A stretch of DNA of 33,698 nt from Anaerolineales bacterium (GCA_016789345.1 JAEURG010000034.1:1-33698), one strand, 5' to 3'. Shown: positions 23,777-31,874, numbered from the stretch's first letter. Translations and numbers: made by a program. The notes: a model not told the origin generated them from the letters alone.

Positions 23777-24676
23777 TTATCTTAACTTCAACACCACGCC
23801 ATTTTGAGATGGGTCATATAGCAAAATACCTTGCTCTGTTTTATTATATGAAACACCTGCTTTATCAATATTTGCAATGGCTTCATCTAATGCTTGTTGG
23901 TTGGGAAACTCAACTGTGAAATATCTGAGACCCACTGCATCGGCTGGGGGAGGTGGTGCACCACGTCCTTGCCAAGTATTTAATCCAAGATGATGATGAT
24001 AGCCACCAGCAGAGACAAATGCCATTTGAAATTCTCTAACGTTTCCCATCACATCAAAACCGATTACATTGTGATAAAAGTTGACTGCCTCGTCTACGTC
24101 ACGGACGTGTAAATGCACGTGTCCCATTTTTGTTTCAGGTGGGACAGACACACTTAAATCTTCATCTTCTTTCAATAAACTAAACAAAGCATTCACATCT
24201 AAAGGTTCGCGTCCATCACTCCATGAACCATCTTTGCGACGTGTTTCATATTTGCCGTCTTTCAATGTCCATGTGCCATCTTCTGGAGATTCAGCATATA
24301 ACTCAATGCCATTGCCTTCTGGGTCATCGAGATAAGTTGTTTTGGTCATGATGTGGTCAGTGGGTGAGTTGCGATATTTGATTGCAAACAAACGTGCAAT
24401 TGCAATAGCAAGTTCTTTTCGATTGGGAAACAAAACTGCGAAATGATATAAGCCAGTCACACGTTGATATTTTTTGAGATTTGGTTCTTCAATCATGTGC
24501 AACAAAGCATTATTATCAGAACCTAATGTGGCTTTGTTTCCATCACGAGAGTGGAGTTTTAATCCCAATGCTTCTTGATAAAAGCGAATCTGATTTTCCA
24601 GATTGGCAACTGTCAAAGTCACAGCACCAACTCCCACGTCAGGATGAAGCGAAAAAGTTTTTTGAGTCGTTGTCAT
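23777..24676 (-). CDS. Two-domain VOC dioxygenase/glyoxalase-like protein (CatE/MhqO type)
   Basis: A 299-residue protein with two vicinal-oxygen-chelate domains. Domain 1 (about 15-140) has LYHFAVLFP and DDPEGNGIELYAE; domain 2 (about 180-299) has MGHVHLHVRDVDEAVNFYHN and GGYHHHLGLNTW, a pattern of CatE-type ring-cleaving dioxygenases that remove catechols and quinols. The usual last ligand glutamate of domain 2 is not evident (NGVVLKLR). ATG 24676 is preferred because TATAAT at 24692-24687 lies ten bases upstream. It is the last gene of LUD-DoxX-VOC, 66 bases after DoxX, and may also have its own promoter. Confidence 0.8.
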   Translation of the reverse strand: MTTTQKTFSLHPDVGVGAVTLTVANLENQIRFYQEALGLKLHSRDGNKATLGSDNNALLHMIEEPNLKKYQRVTGLYHFAVLFPNRKELAIAIARLFAIKYRNSPTDHIMTKTTYLDDPEGNGIELYAESPEDGTWTLKDGKYETRRKDGSWSDGREPLDVNALFSLLKEDEDLSVSVPPETKMGHVHLHVRDVDEAVNFYHNVIGFDVMGNVREFQMAFVSAGGYHHHLGLNTWQGRGAPPPPADAVGLRYFTVEFPNQQALDEAIANIDKAGVSYNKTEQGILLYDPSQNGVVLKLR

Positions 24677-24742
24677 ATCTTTAATCATTATAAATCCATT
24701 TCGTGTCATGCTGAGTTATCAATCAGAGTGACACACTAGCCA

Positions 24743-25117
24743 TTACGAAAACAAATTGAAACGTCCGAATGCAATAAACACAGCGAATGCAAGTAAGACA
24801 ATATTTACAGGAATAACTTGATATTCTTTCTTTGGTAAATGAACTGTGAAAATTGCAAGTGCTTGAATTAAGCCAAGCCCAATTGCGGCAAGCACAGTGA
24901 GCCATGGCAAAATTCCTGTGATGAGTGGCAAAGTTAAACCAATTGAACCAAGCAATTCAGCAACACCAATAAAACGAATGTAGCTATCTGACTTTCCATG
25001 TGCCCAAGTCATTTTTTGGTCTTCACGAACTTTGGCAGGTGTTAAGGCTTTCATTTGTCCAGCCATTAAAAACATAGCGGCTAATAATCCTTGTACAATC
25101 CATAAAGCGATGTTCAT
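24743..25117 (-). CDS. DoxX-family membrane protein
   Basis: A 124-residue protein with four predicted membrane helices (about 5-20, 50-66, 71-92, 100-118) and the DoxX-like marks MFLMAGQMKAL, WAHGKSDSYIRFIGVAELLGSIGL and LTVLAAIGLGLIQ. In Bacillus the DoxX-like CatD and MhqP are encoded beside ring-cleaving dioxygenases and are induced by quinones and catechols. AAGGAG nine bases before the ATG. Middle gene of the probable operon; 28 bases from the LUD gene. Confidence 0.82.
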   Translation of the reverse strand: MNIALWIVQGLLAAMFLMAGQMKALTPAKVREDQKMTWAHGKSDSYIRFIGVAELLGSIGLTLPLITGILPWLTVLAAIGLGLIQALAIFTVHLPKKEYQVIPVNIVLLAFAVFIAFGRFNLFS

Positions 25118-25145
25118 TTTCTTTTCTCCTTATTAATAAAGTTTT

Positions 25146-25781
25146 TTAGAAACCAATTTTTTCTTTGACAATAATCATTGTGATGCGATTCGGTTTAATT
25201 TCTTTATTGATAATCAACAACTTGCTAACATTTGTACTCACTTTATAAAGATTTTGCATGTGTTCTTCTTCAAGCGGTACAACATATTCATTGATTCGCT
25301 TCAAGCCTTCATTCAAATCTTTAACAAGTTTTTGAGCACCCACAATCCAAATAACTTTTCCAGCATTGTTGGCATACGCGCCAAGTTGACTGCCCGTGTT
25401 TGATGCAATCAAAACATGCCCATCTTCTGTGACTGCGTGAACACTGCCTGCCGCATAATCTGGTGCACCAACCAATTTGCGAATTTCTCGTGCTTGTGTT
25501 TCACGATTCATTGCGAACATTTTTGGGCGAAGTGCATCAAAGCGACCTGACGAATCAATTTCTTTTTGAATTCCCAAAGTTTCCAACGTCACTGACGAAC
25601 CTAGAAAAACTTCAGAACCTTCAGGTACGAGTTCAAAAAATAATTTTTTTGCATCTTCTGCATTTTCAGCAATCAATGCTTTGATTCCGTTTGCTTCCAA
25701 AGCCTGAGCCGTGCGTTTGATTTGCTCATCTGAAGCAATTTCCGAAAATAATTTATCCGAAACTTGAATATTGGTTACCAT
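25146..25781 (-). CDS. LUD-domain protein (LutC/YkgG-like)
   Basis: A 211-residue protein with the LUD fold: VFLGSSVTLETLGI, the middle ASNTGSQLGAYANNAGKVIWIVGAQKLV and the C-terminal EEHMQNLYKVSTNVSKLLIINKE. LUD proteins include LutC of the lactate-oxidation complex, but LutA and LutB partners are missing here, so a lactate role is unlikely and the actual job is unknown. AAAGGAG eight bases before ATG 25781 sets the start and excludes the longer frame to 25853, which would run through the operator region. First gene of the operon divergent from tetR. Confidence 0.82.
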   Translation of the reverse strand: MVTNIQVSDKLFSEIASDEQIKRTAQALEANGIKALIAENAEDAKKLFFELVPEGSEVFLGSSVTLETLGIQKEIDSSGRFDALRPKMFAMNRETQAREIRKLVGAPDYAAGSVHAVTEDGHVLIASNTGSQLGAYANNAGKVIWIVGAQKLVKDLNEGLKRINEYVVPLEEEHMQNLYKVSTNVSKLLIINKEIKPNRITMIIVKEKIGF

Positions 25782-25805
25782 TAAAATTTCTCCTTTAGAT
25801 TTAAC

Positions 25806-25928
25806 TTGACTGTGCAACACTAGTCTGATAATATACATCCGTTGCCTAAACAACAGATGTTGTATAATTTACTCCCCTTACCTTTTACGGTCAACCATCA
25901 AAAAATCAAATCTGTTGACTAAGCAACA
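25806..25928. promoter_or_regulatory. Three TetR operator-like sites in the divergent promoter region
   Basis: TTGACTGTGCAACA at 25806-25819, TTGCCTAAACAACA at 25842-25855 and TTGACTAAGCAACA at 25915-25928 share TTG-C-CT-4-CAACA, with a two-fold symmetric TTG/CAA core. A partial fourth copy, GTTGCCTAA, lies at 25942-25950 over the tetR start. The spacings are 36 and 73 bases. Site 2 is next to the tetR -10 box TATAAT at 25863-25868. No other part of the spacer is repeated this way. Confidence 0.7.
25863..25868 (+). promoter_or_regulatory. -10 box of tetR
   Basis: TATAAT with TTGCCT of operator site 2 (25842-25847) as possible -35 at a short spacer of 15. The leader of about 65 bases carries operator site 3. 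Confidence 0.5.
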
Positions 25929-25939
25929 CTGGAGACAAT

Positions 25940-26521
25940 ATGTTGCCTAACCCAAAACAAATGGATGAAAACCTAGACCCACGCGTCAAACGTACTCGCA
26001 AGTTGATTCTTGATTCGTTTGGCATTCTGCTCGCTGAAAAAAACTTCGAGAACATCTCCGTACAAGATGTGACAGACAAAGCACAAATCAACCGCGCTAC
26101 GTTTTATGCACACTTTCAAGATAAATATGCTTTGCTCGATTATTCCGTGAGCAAAATGTTCATGCAAGAAATTGAAAAACGAACTCTTAATGCTTGTCAC
26201 TACACCCCAGATAATTTAAGAAGTTTAATTTTGGCTGTCTGTGAATTTCTTGGAAACATGCACAGCAGTTGTGCTCAACCGCATGAACAATTTGAATCTC
26301 TAATAGAGAATCAAATCAAAAAACATATTTTTGGTTTGTTATCGCATTGGTTGAGTCAATCAAAAGTAAAACTATCTACTGAAATCCCCGCCACAGTTGC
26401 AACTTGGGCAATTTACGGGCTTGCTTCACACTATAGTCACATGAAAAAACGCCCCGCCCTCGAAAAATTCGTGGACGAAGCGCTTCCTTTGGTATCAGTT
26501 AATTTAGAACAGTTTGCGTAA
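25940..26521 (+). CDS. TetR/AcrR-family transcriptional regulator
   Basis: A 193-residue dimeric repressor. The N-terminal helix-turn-helix runs from KRTRKLILDSFGILLAEKNF to INRATFYAHFQDKYALL (residues 17-66), a textbook TetR domain. The ligand domain carries three cysteines, C86, C101 and C111, so thiol chemistry with quinones or other electrophiles is possible. GGAGA ends four bases before the ATG. It is divergent from LUD-DoxX-VOC and separated by 158 bases holding the operator sites, so it probably controls that operon and itself. Confidence 0.9.
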   Translation: MLPNPKQMDENLDPRVKRTRKLILDSFGILLAEKNFENISVQDVTDKAQINRATFYAHFQDKYALLDYSVSKMFMQEIEKRTLNACHYTPDNLRSLILAVCEFLGNMHSSCAQPHEQFESLIENQIKKHIFGLLSHWLSQSKVKLSTEIPATVATWAIYGLASHYSHMKKRPALEKFVDEALPLVSVNLEQFA

Positions 26522-26562
26522 AAAGTAGAGAAACAATATATCATCGTGCCCTACTTTTTTAT
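26521..26562 (+). terminator. Possible terminator between tetR and the SIS gene
   Basis: AAAAGTAG and CTACTTTT pair across a 22-base loop, with T runs beyond. The stem is AT-rich, so it is a weaker case; it serves convergent genes and overlaps the end of the SIS gene. Confidence 0.4.
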
Positions 26563-27620
26563 TTTTTCGCCATCTCTTCTTTAAATCTTACAAGCGCATC
26601 AACGGGTGTGGGGTCAACGCCATAGCCCATGGCTAAATAATACGCCATATAATCGCCAAATAAAATCAAAGTCCACATGTGAGCAAGTGTCGATTTTCCA
26701 CGTGCATCTACAAAATCTGTATTCAAACCTTCAAGCATAAAAGTTTTACGAGTCAAATCAGAACGCAAACGATTACGGCGGTTATCCGATGCGGCACGTA
26801 AAAATAATGTCATGGTGTGTGCATTCAATGTTTGTTGCGGATTAATTGTCCCAGCCAAGGTGTTGTGATTCGCTTCTGGCAAAAATTCAAAATTCGCGGC
26901 GGCTTTAGCAACTTCATTAATTTGCCCTTTCCATCTTCGTGCCACAGGTGCAAGCAAACCTGCGCCCATCACCGTCACCCACCGCCCCATCAATTGCCCC
27001 GCATATCTTTTTGCAGGATTATTCGCCGCCAACACATCTGCCTTCAAATGTTCTTGTGATGATTTCATTGCCTCAATTGCTTCTGCGACATCAGCAGATG
27101 GATCTGAAATGAGATTCATACGACTCAACAGACTCAACAACAACCCAAACGAGAATCCCACCGCGGCTCGGGGCTGACCGTTATGGCTGAATCGCCATAC
27201 TGGAATATTTTTCTCACCTGCAAGTTTTGCAAGTTCACCACCAGTGGATATTGCCACAGTGGAACAATCATTTTGAAGGGCAGTTTCAAAAGAGTTTAAT
27301 GTTTCTTCTGTGTTCCCAGAATGAGATGAACAAATTACTAAAACATCTTTTCCTTTGGCAAAGGCGGGTAAACCATAATCACGATGTACAACAACTGGAA
27401 TTGAAATAGCAGATGCAACATAAGCAGAAACCAAATCTGCGCCAATAGCTGAGCCACCGAGTCCGCAAATGATGATGCTTTGATAATTTTTTTTCTCAGG
27501 CAAGGGCTGACTTTTACCTAATTCCCATGCATCGCCTAATTGATTTGGTAAATTATCAATTTCCCCAAGCATGTTGAGCGTGTCAAGTTTTTTGAAATAT
27601 GCTAAATCGTCTAAGTTCAT
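26559..27620 (-). CDS. Bifunctional phosphoglucose/phosphomannose isomerase-like SIS protein
   Basis: A 353-residue cytosolic enzyme of the TIGR02128-like family that interconverts glucose-6-P or mannose-6-P and fructose-6-P. Sugar isomerase (SIS) motifs are IICGLGGSAIGADL (about 51-63), VICSSHSGNTEETL and the C-terminal FEFLPEANHNTLAG, where E and H are the expected acid/base residues, and GDYMAYYLAMGYGVDPTPVDAL. AAGGA ribosome binding site before the ATG. It follows the small membrane gene by 18 bases. The product could feed sugar nucleotide supply for the glycosyltransferases in the window. Confidence 0.88.
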   Translation of the reverse strand: MNLDDLAYFKKLDTLNMLGEIDNLPNQLGDAWELGKSQPLPEKKNYQSIIICGLGGSAIGADLVSAYVASAISIPVVVHRDYGLPAFAKGKDVLVICSSHSGNTEETLNSFETALQNDCSTVAISTGGELAKLAGEKNIPVWRFSHNGQPRAAVGFSFGLLLSLLSRMNLISDPSADVAEAIEAMKSSQEHLKADVLAANNPAKRYAGQLMGRWVTVMGAGLLAPVARRWKGQINEVAKAAANFEFLPEANHNTLAGTINPQQTLNAHTMTLFLRAASDNRRNRLRSDLTRKTFMLEGLNTDFVDARGKSTLAHMWTLILFGDYMAYYLAMGYGVDPTPVDALVRFKEEMAKK

Positions 27621-27638
27621 GGTTTTCCTTAATTAAAA

Positions 27639-27944
27639 TTATTTTGCTTCGTTTTCTTTTTTATCTTCAATGAAGATTGCAATAATACACAATACCCAAC
27701 CAAGCGTGTTGAAAAATATGCCTGCAATCGAAAAGACGCTTAATAAACTTATGTAATTCATCATGTGATGAATATTGACAGAAATGTAGTTTTGAGCAAT
27801 ATCTGTCAACCCACCCAGCAACATAATACTCAAGGCAATTAATACTAATATAGATTTACGCGGTGATTTTCTCCAACGTACAATGGCGAGAATCAAACCA
27901 ATTACCCATACAAACATTGGAGTACAAACGGATATATAAAACAT
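27639..27944 (-). CDS. Small membrane protein of unknown function
   Basis: A 101-residue protein with three predicted membrane helices (about 6-22, 33-52, 66-92) and a charged C-terminus EDKKENEAK. AAAGGAG before ATG 27944 sets the start, while the longer frame would run into the palindromic repeat. Probably cotranscribed with the SIS gene 18 bases downstream. No family recognised. Confidence 0.55.
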   Translation of the reverse strand: MFYISVCTPMFVWVIGLILAIVRWRKSPRKSILVLIALSIMLLGGLTDIAQNYISVNIHHMMNYISLLSVFSIAGIFFNTLGWVLCIIAIFIEDKKENEAK

Positions 27945-27956
27945 AAATCTCCTTTG

Positions 27957-28052
27957 TAGGGTGCGTCGCACTTACCCTCATTAGATAAATCTGAAGATAT
28001 GACTCTTTTTCCTAAGGAGAAACATCTCAAAAGTCAGGTGCGACGCACTCCG
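27957..28052. repeat. Two-armed GTGCGTCGCAC inverted repeat, copy 2
   Basis: Arms GTGCGTCGCAC near 27961 and GTGCGACGCAC near 28040 are complementary and each is itself a palindrome. The inside contains TTAGATAAATCTGAAG, close to TTTAGATAATCTTC in copy 1 (15908-15965), so both are one family with different inner length. Confidence 0.7.
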
Positions 28053-28060
28053 GGCGTTTT

Positions 28061-29536
28061 TCAACTCGCATCCTTAATAAATTTTGCCAAATCGTTTTTC
28101 ATGGCTTTTAGTGACGGCATGTGAATATACATCATGTGACCTGAATCATAATAATACATGCTGACATTTTTTCTCAATGATTCATCCAAGCCAAGATGGT
28201 CAAATGTATATTCGGTAGCAGAGTATGGTGTACCTAAATCAAAATATCCATTGGCGACATAAATTTTCATATATTTGTTGAACGTCATGGCTTGCCGTAA
28301 TGTCTCAGCCACGTTGACGTATTGGTTTTGAAAATAACTATATGACCAATTCATCCAAACTTTTTCGCTTAAAATTTCGTAAGGTGTATCGGTTTCAAAT
28401 TTCAATTCACTGCGAATGTAATCATTGAACGCAGCGGTATAAGGTCCATTCACTTGGGCGAAGAGAGGGTCATATTCAATAGTTTCGGTAACCCCTAAAC
28501 GGTCAATGCCTGTGAAGCGACTATCTAATCTACCAACTGTTTTTCCACGTTCACGCAATAATTCTTTGAAGAAATGTCTATCTTCAATTCTTAAATTACT
28601 ACGGCGGATAAATTCTTCTGAAATGCCCGTATAACGTGAAAGTTTTTGAACGATGTTTTCACGTTCTTCAGGAGTCAATGAAGCACCTTTTAGTAACGCG
28701 GTAGCATATTCACCCATTGCAAATTCTTCTGCTTCTTTCAAAACAGTTTTCAATGGTGCTTTGAAATTTAATTTATTGTGATACCAAGCCGTTGCCGCAT
28801 AAGCAGGCACAAATAAAATAAATGGCAAGTCATTGTTGAGGTTGAAATCTAATGTAGTGAAATCCAATACAACCGAAATCAACATCAAGCCGTTTAACAT
28901 CATGCCATGACGGTCTTGCAAATATCCTGATAATCCTGCCGCACGAGTTGTGCCATAGGATTCACCCGCTAAAAATTTTGGTGAAAGCCAACGGTTATAA
29001 CGAGTTGTATATAAACGAATAAAGTCACCAACGGATTGAATATCTTTTGTAAAGGTATGCCATTCTCTTGATTTTTCACCTTCCACTGGACGACTAAAGC
29101 CTGTGCTCATTGGGTCAATGAAAACCAAATCAGTTTCATCTAAAACAGAATATTCATTATCAGTTAACTTAAATGGCGGTTTGGGCATTTCGCCTTCATC
29201 CGTCAATACAACTCTGCGTGGACCTAATACACCTAAATGCAACCAAACAGATGAAGAACCGGGTCCGCCATTGAAGGAAAATGTGAGCGGACGCTTCGAT
29301 TTATCCTTAACGTCATCGCGCGTGTAGGCGACAAAGAAAATTTGTGCGCGTGGTTTTTCCACTTCGGCATCTTTGTCTTTATCTACAATTTCTTCTTTCA
29401 ACACCATCGTCCCAGTGGTGACGGTGTACTTAATCGTCTTGCCACCAATTTTCACCGAATGTTTACTGGTGACAATGTTATCTTTGGGCGTGTCTTTCTT
29501 TTCTTCTTTATCTTGCTTTTTGGATTCGTCTGCCAT
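28061..29536 (-). CDS. S10 serine carboxypeptidase-like protein without signal peptide
   Basis: A 491-residue alpha/beta-hydrolase of peptidase family S10. GGPGSSSVW at 90-98 is the oxyanion region, the nucleophile is S193 in GESYGT, the acid D433 in GYFDLGTPYSA and the base H467 in SGHMMY. Carboxypeptidases of this family are usually secreted or lysosomal, but here the N-terminus is a hydrophilic K/E/D-rich stretch with no signal peptide, so the enzyme looks cytosolic or leaves by another route. AGGAG before the ATG. It starts 12 bases after rsmI, so the two share a transcript. Confidence 0.85.
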   Translation of the reverse strand: MADESKKQDKEEKKDTPKDNIVTSKHSVKIGGKTIKYTVTTGTMVLKEEIVDKDKDAEVEKPRAQIFFVAYTRDDVKDKSKRPLTFSFNGGPGSSSVWLHLGVLGPRRVVLTDEGEMPKPPFKLTDNEYSVLDETDLVFIDPMSTGFSRPVEGEKSREWHTFTKDIQSVGDFIRLYTTRYNRWLSPKFLAGESYGTTRAAGLSGYLQDRHGMMLNGLMLISVVLDFTTLDFNLNNDLPFILFVPAYAATAWYHNKLNFKAPLKTVLKEAEEFAMGEYATALLKGASLTPEERENIVQKLSRYTGISEEFIRRSNLRIEDRHFFKELLRERGKTVGRLDSRFTGIDRLGVTETIEYDPLFAQVNGPYTAAFNDYIRSELKFETDTPYEILSEKVWMNWSYSYFQNQYVNVAETLRQAMTFNKYMKIYVANGYFDLGTPYSATEYTFDHLGLDESLRKNVSMYYYDSGHMMYIHMPSLKAMKNDLAKFIKDAS

Positions 29537-29548
29537 GATTAACTCCTA

Positions 29549-30373
29549 TTATTTGCTTTGATTTACCAAATTATAAATTTCTTTTTTATTCCAACCACTA
29601 GACTCAGACAAATCCACCGAAATCTCTTTTGCGGATTTATCTTTCTTCAATTCCTTCTTAATTGCTTTCAATAATTTTTCTTCATCCCATTTTTCTTTTT
29701 CTTCTTTCTTCTTTCCTTCAATCACAAGTGTAAACTCGCCACGTGGCTCTTTGGATTTGAAATATGCAATTGCTTCGGCAATATCTCCACGAAAATATTC
29801 TTCATACATCTTTGTCATTTCGCGGGCAATGCAAATTTGACGATTGCCAAGTATTTCTGAAATATCTTCAAGCGAGTCTAATAAGCGATGAGGAGATTCA
29901 AGAAAAATAAGCGTATAAGTTTGTTCGGAAATTTGTTCAAGAGATTTTTTTCGTTCATTTTTTTTGTGAGGAAGATAACCAAGATATAAAAAAGAATCTG
30001 TCGGTAAGCCAGAAACAGTTAGGGCGGAGATAGGGGCTGAGGGTCCAGGAACAGGTCGAACGTCGAATGAAGCGGAGAGAGCGGCTTTGACTAATTCATA
30101 GCCGGGGTCATTAATCGCGGGTGTGCCTGCATCAGAGACAAGCGCAACATCGCCTTGTGAAAGTGTATCAAGGATTAAATCTAGTTTGTTGATTTTATTG
30201 TGTTCAAAGTAACTGGTATATGGGGTTTTGATTTGGAAATGGTCGAGCAAAATTTTGGTGTGGCGGGTATCTTCGGCGGCGATGAGGAGCGATTCTTTCA
30301 AAATTCGCACGCCACGCGGATTCATATCTTCAAGGTTGCCGATAGGGGTTGCAACGAGATACAGTGTTCCCAT
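29549..30373 (-). CDS. rsmI: 16S rRNA (cytidine-1402-2'-O)-methyltransferase
   Basis: A 274-residue SAM-dependent tetrapyrrole-methylase-fold enzyme that methylates C1402 of 16S rRNA. Marks: MGTLYLVATPIGNLEDM, AAEDTRHTKILL, DAGTPAINDPGYELV, PGPSAPISALTVSGLPTDSF, FLESPHRLL and ICIAREMTKMYEE. The C-terminal extension (about 230-274) is the small helix-turn-helix-like RsmI domain. TACAAT with an upstream TGA (TGN extended -10) stands six bases before the ATG and there is no ribosome binding site, so the mRNA is leaderless. Confidence 0.95.
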   Translation of the reverse strand: MGTLYLVATPIGNLEDMNPRGVRILKESLLIAAEDTRHTKILLDHFQIKTPYTSYFEHNKINKLDLILDTLSQGDVALVSDAGTPAINDPGYELVKAALSASFDVRPVPGPSAPISALTVSGLPTDSFLYLGYLPHKKNERKKSLEQISEQTYTLIFLESPHRLLDSLEDISEILGNRQICIAREMTKMYEEYFRGDIAEAIAYFKSKEPRGEFTLVIEGKKKEEKEKWDEEKLLKAIKKELKKDKSAKEISVDLSESSGWNKKEIYNLVNQSK

Positions 30374-30379
30374 TGCGTT

Positions 30380-30388
30380 ATTGTATCA
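30380..30388 (-). promoter_or_regulatory. Extended -10 promoter of rsmI
   Basis: TGA-TACAAT on the - strand, then AACGCA, then ATG. It starts directly behind the terminator of the kinase gene, 10 bases away. Confidence 0.6.
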
Positions 30389-30397
30389 TTTGCTTTG

Positions 30398-30426
30398 AAA
30401 AAAAAATCGGGCGATATGCCCGATTT
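30398..30426 (-). terminator. Terminator overlapping the kinase stop codon
   Basis: Arms AAATCGGGC and GCCCGATTT, 9 bp perfect, loop of five, followed in the - direction by nine T. The stem begins within the TAA stop codon of the kinase gene, an unusually tight arrangement. Confidence 0.85.
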
Positions 30427-31861
30427 AGTTACAACCTCTGAGTTGGACCTCTAAGATAATACAGCCTGCCTCTTGTGGCGGAATTGCCACACAACATTGA
30501 TTGGCTGAATCAAATGTTGAATCTGGCGAGCATTGATTTAGTTCTTCTGCTGAAAGTTGAAGTGGCTGACAAACTTTTAATTGTAAAGGCATAAAATCAG
30601 GTCCAGTACAAGAAAGCACTTTTCTACTCGCGCTGGATGATTCGATTCGACATGAGCCTTCGGGGTTTAATAGTTCAAACTCTGCATCTGCTGAGATGGC
30701 AAAGGAGGCAATCGGTCTTCGTTGTTGACAGCGATTATCTGTAAGACGCGCTTCTGCTGGGGTGGGGAAAGTTACATCTGCAGAACAGGCTGGGGCAAAT
30801 GCTGGGGCTGACGTTTCTGTAATCGGCACAGTGGTTAGTGTGGGTTGTTCTGCTAAAATGGTGGCAGTGGGTGTAGCATCAGGAGCCATCAATTGATTAC
30901 GGATTAAGAAAAAGCCAATCAATGCAACCACGAGAACAACGCCAACTACAATTAATCCTGTGCGGTTTTTGGAAGGGGCAACTGTATTATTCGCATTAAG
31001 GCGAGATGTAACGCCACTATTGGTGCTAAAGGTTAAGTTGCCTTCTTCACCAAATGCAATTTTGTTTAATGCTTTTGCAAGTTCAATGGTATTTTCAAAG
31101 CGTTTGTTTTTATCTTTTGCCATTGAAGTCTTTATTAATTCATCTGCTTCGGGGGGCAGTTCGGGCATGTCTTTCAGAATTTCTGGCACAGGTTCAGTGA
31201 TATGTTTCACCACAACCCCCATCGGTGTATCAGCACTATAAGGTTGATGACCCGTGAGCATTTGATAAACAATCACACCCAAACCATACACGTCGCTTCG
31301 CCCATCCACATCTTTACCTTGAGCCTGTTCAGGACTCATATAGGCAGGCGTACCAATCACACCGCTTCCGGTCAAGTTGCTACCTGATTCAGCAAGTTTG
31401 GCAATTCCAAAATCTGAAATAAACGGGCTACCGTTTTCATCGAACAAAATGTTATCGGGTTTCAAATCACGATGAACAATGTTTTTACGGTGCGCATGTG
31501 CCAACCCTTGCGCAACTTTTCCGATAATAGCGGCTGTTTCTTGAACAGTGAACTTGCCTTTAGCAATTAAATCAGAAAGTGAGCCACCAGTCATGTAACG
31601 CATCACATAATATGGCTGACCTTCAATATCTCCCACATCATATACAGGCACAATCGCTGGGTGTTCTAACGAAGCAACTAACTTGATTTCTCTTTCAAAA
31701 CGAGCGCGAAATTGTGGGTCATGTAACATTTCGCGTGGCAAAATCTTAAGTGCCACTTCACGGTCAAAACTAGGGTCGTATGCACGATAGACCGTTGCCA
31801 TGCCTCCGCGTCCGAGTTCTGTTTTGATGATGTAACGTCCAATTTGTTCAGGGATTGGCAT
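30425..31861 (-). CDS. PknB-type Ser/Thr protein kinase with cysteine-rich ectodomain
   Basis: A 478-residue Hanks-type kinase. Kinase domain 8-275: glycine loop GRGGMATV 17-24, K39, catalytic HRDLKPDN 130-137, DFG 150-152, SPEQA at 176-180. A polar linker is followed by one membrane helix at about 302-320 and an outer domain (330-478) with a Thr/Pro-rich stretch and ten cysteines, enough for five disulfides. The outer part has no PASTA repeats and matches nothing I recognise, so the ligand is unknown. ATG 31861 is chosen because TATACT lies seven bases upstream (31874-31869) and the kinase core starts at once. Confidence 0.88.
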   Translation of the reverse strand: MPIPEQIGRYIIKTELGRGGMATVYRAYDPSFDREVALKILPREMLHDPQFRARFEREIKLVASLEHPAIVPVYDVGDIEGQPYYVMRYMTGGSLSDLIAKGKFTVQETAAIIGKVAQGLAHAHRKNIVHRDLKPDNILFDENGSPFISDFGIAKLAESGSNLTGSGVIGTPAYMSPEQAQGKDVDGRSDVYGLGVIVYQMLTGHQPYSADTPMGVVVKHITEPVPEILKDMPELPPEADELIKTSMAKDKNKRFENTIELAKALNKIAFGEEGNLTFSTNSGVTSRLNANNTVAPSKNRTGLIVVGVVLVVALIGFFLIRNQLMAPDATPTATILAEQPTLTTVPITETSAPAFAPACSADVTFPTPAEARLTDNRCQQRRPIASFAISADAEFELLNPEGSCRIESSSASRKVLSCTGPDFMPLQLKVCQPLQLSAEELNQCSPDSTFDSANQCCVAIPPQEAGCIILEVQLRGCN

Positions 31862-31868
31862 ATCTACA

Positions 31869-31874
31869 AGTATA
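31869..31874 (-). promoter_or_regulatory. -10 box of the kinase gene
   Basis: TATACT seven bases before the ATG; a weak TTGCAT lies 17 bases further upstream. No Shine-Dalgarno sequence. Confidence 0.5.

Noticed and set aside
25146-25781. LutC role in lactate use
   Set aside because: No LutA or LutB gene lies nearby and the context points to electrophile stress instead.
25782-25853. N-terminal extension of the LUD gene
   Set aside because: It would cover the operator sites, and AAAGGAG stands before the ATG at 25781.
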